A stretch of 64,000 nt of DNA from NCBI GenBank assembly GCA_025716855.1, contig JAIXMQ010000017.1, positions 186,001 through 250,000 of the forward strand, written 5' to 3'. The notes beneath the pieces are model-generated. The model saw only the letters and a program-made list of their open reading frames with translations, was not told the DNA's origin and searched no databases. Made by a program: the position numbers and the translations under genes. Shown piece after piece: positions 59,639 through 64,000 of this stretch (the first letter of the stretch is position 1; every line of letters starts with the position of its first letter). This stretch comes from Pilaira anomala (taxonomy: Eukaryota; Mucoromycota; Mucoromycetes; Mucorales; Mucoraceae).

Positions 59639-62600
59639 TTTTTTTAAAAAAAATTTTTTCTTTCTCTTTTAAAATAAATATAATAATAATAATAAAAAAA
59701 AAAAAAAAGTAAAAGAAAGATGAAATAGAAAAAAAATTAGATTCTACTAATTGATAATAGATTATACTATGTGTTACTACATAGATCAAGGTGGAGTACA
59801 ATTGAAATATCTAATATCTATATAAAGAAATTACCACAGAATCAAAATTAAAATAAAAATGATGTCCAAATGCATGGTTCTTAAGAGCTGTAATACAGAA
59901 CCCCCTTTTTTTTTTCTGCTCCAAAAAAAAGTATATTTCCCATTTCTAACTTTAATTTCTATTCCAAATTTTTACTTCAGCAGGTGGTTATCCATATCTA
60001 TTTGGTTTATCGATTAGCTTTTCTATTCTGAGATATATATACAAGTATATCGAAAATTGCTATTTATCTTTATATACTATAATGTTTACATAAAAGTACT
60101 TTATTTCGCGAGGCCTCAGTTCTGTGTCACAGATTGTCTTTATTCCCACAAGTTTCTTCTTTAACTTTTCCAAAACTTTGCATAGTTATATTACGGAATA
60201 GTCTTTTCCTAGTTTACATTAGCGTCAAGTGGTTGGTGCACATTCTTGTGTACAATCTGTTGATCTTAATTAGGCTAACTATGTATTATATTGAAGACCC
60301 TGCCTACGAATAATTTCATTCATATAATGTAATCAAAACAGAAGAAAGCAAATGACTTGTATAACCCAAATAGGTAAATATGGCGGATACTCAAAAAAAA
60401 TGCCTCCTTTCTTGTAGTACAATAGAGCTCATCAATCTATTGAGGGAAAAAAAAAGTACCCTTCACTTTTTGTAAAAAAAAAAAAAACTTCAAGAATAAG
60501 TTTCCGTTTGTTCGATTAACATCACGAGTACAGTAGTTTTATTAGTGAAGACTTATTAAATTTACAGAAAGAATTGTCGCTTTAATACATTTATAATAGC
60601 CATCACCTTTCATATTATCAGATTGCGATCTAGTGGCCCTTTTTGATTTCTACAAGAAACCTCTTTAAGATATACTTGTGAATGATAACAGGCAAACAAT
60701 TTAATTCTATGTGTCTGGTAGTGGCTTTAGCCATTACTATTTATTACAAGTATTGTATCAATTAGCATTTTTTATTCTCACAATATATATTTCTATATAA
60801 AGTCATTAACATACTATTTTCTAGATTTGAAATGGTCTGAATTTATTTTTTAAATAAACTGTAAGTTGATCAACGTTCTCATATTTTAATAATATCAGCT
60901 ATGCAGTAAGAAGCTACTTGTATAACTATATAATTGTATAATTATATAATGCGGTATATTGTAGCTATTTTACACAAATTTCGGAGGAAGATCTATATAG
61001 ATATAGACTTTTACCTTTTAATTATCTCATTTATACAGAGATCGAATTTTCCGTAGAATTTTCCCTGAACTCCATAAACTCTAAATTATTTAATATGTTG
61101 TCATACTTGAGCTAGATAAGTAAATAAAAAGGTTTCGTTTATCTATCTAAAAAAAAAAAAACTTTCACATTTCAGATATACGTAACAATAATAAGGTACT
61201 ATATAGACACAGCCGTGTAGAGTTATATGCCCAATATGAACTAAATAATTATATTTATTGGATGTTATATTAGAATCTATTTATCCATTAAGAGATCTTT
61301 TTTATTATACGATATTTTGGTAGTTTTTCTTGTTTAACTTTTTTTTTTTTTTTTTGGATCAGGTCAATGAAAAAATATTCCGATTTATATTCATCTATAA
61401 TACATTTATGATTATCACAGGATAATTTACCAATCCAATTCATGGATATAACTTTAATTGATTTGTACTGTTATTTAACAAACACCATTTCAGAGAAAAA
61501 TAAAGTTCTGGTTTTAAATATAAAAAAACCTGTGTACAAGAATGTACAAAAAGGTTTATAGTGGATGAGAGCAAGCAATACGAATCCTATACTCATAATA
61601 CATACACAAAAAAAATAGATAAGGAAAAACTATTTTATAAATATGATTCTAATTGAGGACCTCTCGCTTAAAACTAACTCTAACTTCTCTTGTAGCGAAG
61701 TTGTAGCAGTATATGGCAGATATTTCTCATACACATAAAACAGTTACGATACTTACATGTATTTCTCAAACAAATTGTAATTACTGATTGATGCTTTTCA
61801 GAATTCTAAGAGCTTACATTAGAGCCTAACTTGATTGGTTTCTCTATATTTGGAAATTGTTTGATACTTATTTTTACTTGATGTCATTTTTTTCTTTGTA
61901 CCTGAAAAGCATTATATTCTCACAGCAAACCTAAGATAAAATGTGCCTTGAAATAAGATTTAATTTTTCAGTATAATGTACGTAAATACAGTTTCCGAAA
62001 ATCTATCTTTCAGTAGTTAGGTACAAAAGTTTAAAGAAGGTTTCAGATGCATTTAAAAAGGCTGGGGAAACTAATAGGTAACAATGCTCGGATAAAGTTT
62101 ATTTATATAGTTTAATAGTAACTTAAACAAAGAAGATCGATTACGCAAACTTTTGAGTAACTATGGTTTTATTTTTATGATTGGGTAGTCAATGCTGAGA
62201 AGTTAGATTATCGAGGGCCTTTGCTTTTTGTTTTTATTTTGAAAGAAGTTACACAACTTGACAATTATACCCCAATATCTAAACTGCCGGATTCATGGTA
62301 CCTGAACATCTGTTAGAATATGCATCTAAAAATAGCGTGGCTAGCAAATAAAGTAAGATGAATGCTTCTCAAAAATAAAAAATAGGAGTCTCATATATGG
62401 AAGATAAAAGTTAATTTCAAAGGAAGTATTACTTATGTAAGTCATAAAAAATTAAACTTACCATATGTTGTACATATAAGAAAACTTTTTCGCGATATCT
62501 GCTTAGTAAACTGGAAGAAAAGAATCCTGTTAGATTTTACACAAAAAAATTGCACAAGTGACATTTAATGACTCTTTTCAAAAAAAAAACCTTTTTTTTT

Positions 62601-64000
62601 TGGGATTGATTGAAAGTTTACAAGACTTTAGCTCTCATGACATTTGCTCTTCCCTAACAATTGGTTCTGTTAAGTCTATCGCTGTTCAACAACAATAACA
62701 GTAACAGTAACAATAAACCTTCCCGAACAGTTATCACTGATTTCTTCCCCCGACAGGGAGCATTTAGGCTATACAATACATATAACTTGTTTATTTATAA
62801 AAAAAATGGTTAATCTAATCCTTTGTGTATTAATATCACCCTTTTTCTTTTCTTGTATTTTCAATTAAACGCAAGTTAGTTCTTTTATTCAAACTATTTT
62901 TGTTACTAGTTTTCATTTTTTTATTCTGTATTGTTATTCTGTATAATCATAAATCATTTGTTTTTTGTCTTTGAACGGAATTTTCCTCCAATATAGTTAG
63001 TTACCATTAATTCCTAATAAAAGTGTACAATGAACCACATTTTTCCATTTTATTTCAGAGTGTTTATCGAGTTTATTTGGAGTATATATATATATATATA
63101 CATATTATACATTATATAAATCTTTCAAATATCATTCACTAGTTATGTACATTGCTATAATTGTTAATTTTTTTATCCTTGAGGACATGCCATTTTGCTT
63201 AAGCAGCCATATCAGTTTAACTAACTATACAATTGCATTAAAACTTTTGGTGGTCAATATTTGCCAAGGTAATATAATTCTTGATATAGTTAAATCTGCC
63301 TCTTTCACTTTTAATTTATGGTGAAAAAATTTTTTTAAAGGAAGAGACCTTTTGATACTACCATTATATTACGACAGTAAAGCCCTACGCTACACTACCT
63401 GTGTTTACTGGCCTTAATTAGTCTTTTTGATAAAGAAAAACGAGGTATTGTAGACAAGATTTTTTTGTTGTAGCGAAAAGATTTTTGAGCCAATCAAATC
63501 ATCGGAAAAAGAGGAAAAAGTGTATTTTTAGCCAAAAATCAACGATCCCCGACCTTTGGATTTTTTCAAAAATCAGAAATGTATATGTATCTTTCCATTG
63601 GAATGCTATTTAGGCTTAGCTTTCTAACGATACATGTAGAATTTGACGCTCTTTTTAATGATGCAAAAAGCAAAGTAGAATAGTAACAAATATTTATAGG
63701 TATTATGAAAAAACAATATACAGTTTTTGTTAGGGTAAGTATATTTTCTACATAAAACATAATAATTCTAAATCAATAGAAAAATGCGCCAATCAATTTC
63801 GCATTGATTGTATATTATATTGTATAATAGAATAGGTGAAATAAAAGACTTTAATTTGAAAAGAAAGAAATTTGGACCCAAATCTCAATTTTTAGGTCCA
63901 AAAACAGGAAAAAAACCAAATCAGGATACAGACATATTTTGTTAGACAATGTTATATTCCAAAGATGTAGAATTTAAAAACTAAGATTTCTATGCATTTA
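59639..64000. other. 4.4-kb gene-poor end of the window
   Basis: No gene, tRNA or clear repeat recognised. Composition is AT-rich but more even than other gaps, with fewer homopolymers, and the few open frames lack coding character. Minor features: CAATAACAGTAACAGTAACAATAA near 62692-62715 and a short palindrome GATTTTTTCAAAAATC near 63558-63575. Possibly old repeat or transposon DNA. Confidence 0.4.

Noticed and set aside
62690..62716. CRISPR-like or satellite array from CAATAACAGTAACAG repeats
   Set aside because: Only a few 6-9 bp units, no spacers, eukaryotic context; simple low complexity.
59640..64000. Possible LTR retrotransposon in the right-hand gene desert
   Set aside because: No paired long terminal repeats, primer-binding site or polymerase motifs were seen.

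Overview
The window is nuclear DNA of an AT-rich, intron-dense filamentous fungus, most likely a member of the Mucorales (Mucoromycota). The reasons are fungus-specific families (a Zds1-type protein, an Opi1-type repressor, a rhizopuspepsin-like aspartic protease), many short GT-AG introns, Q/N/S-rich proteins, very long A/T homopolymers, and a C9orf72-like gene, a family missing from the model yeasts. Species cannot be fixed from the sequence alone. I rebuilt exon structures by hand from splice signals and reading phase; coordinates span start to stop codon.

Layout. 0.6-6.4 kb: C2H2 zinc-finger protein (-), Zds1-like protein (+), RNF126-type RING-H2 ligase (+). 7.8-16.1 kb: malic enzyme (+), class I cAMP phosphodiesterase (+), an unknown one-TM protein (+) tail-to-tail with a lactate dehydrogenase-like pseudoenzyme (-), and a secreted aspartic protease (+). 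17.5-25.4 kb: EMC3 (-), the meiotic SPO11 (-), a one-TM protein with two LPxY motifs (+), Rab2 (-), proteasome subunit Rpn8 (+), ribosomal protein eL30 (+). 25.4-28.2 kb: foldback repeats and tRNA-Lys(CTT). 28.2-34.9 kb: Rad6 ubiquitin-conjugating enzyme, Sgf11 of the SAGA deubiquitinase module, a small secreted protein with a decayed partial duplicate beside it, an Opi1 homologue, a SWAP-type splicing regulator, tRNA-Asn(GTT). 35-39.1 kb: a second copy of the foldback repeat and a decayed DNA transposon. 40-59.6 kb: C9orf72-like DENN protein, 6-phosphofructo-2-kinase/fructose-2,6-bisphosphatase, HTATSF1/Cus2 splicing factor, a membrane-anchored RhoGAP, UMP-CMP kinase, a Q-rich putative N-myristoylated protein, mitochondrial lipoate-protein ligase, Tad3 tRNA adenosine deaminase subunit, and a kelch/BTB protein. 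From 59.6 kb to the end I see no gene.

The genes are mainly housekeeping and signalling genes with no operon-like logic. Neighbours that share a process are Rad6 and Sgf11 (writing and erasing H2B ubiquitin), and SWAP, HTATSF1 and the many tiny exons (splicing). Four pairs are divergent with intergenic gaps of 204-438 bp (LDH-like/protease, SPO11/LPxY protein, Rab2/Rpn8, PFKFB/HTATSF1).

Most unusual: the C9orf72-like gene, the LDH-family pseudoenzyme, the GC-AG intron in SPO11, the foldback element with an internal inversion between copies, the decayed exon duplicate at 31.4 kb, and the RhoGAP with a C-terminal membrane anchor.
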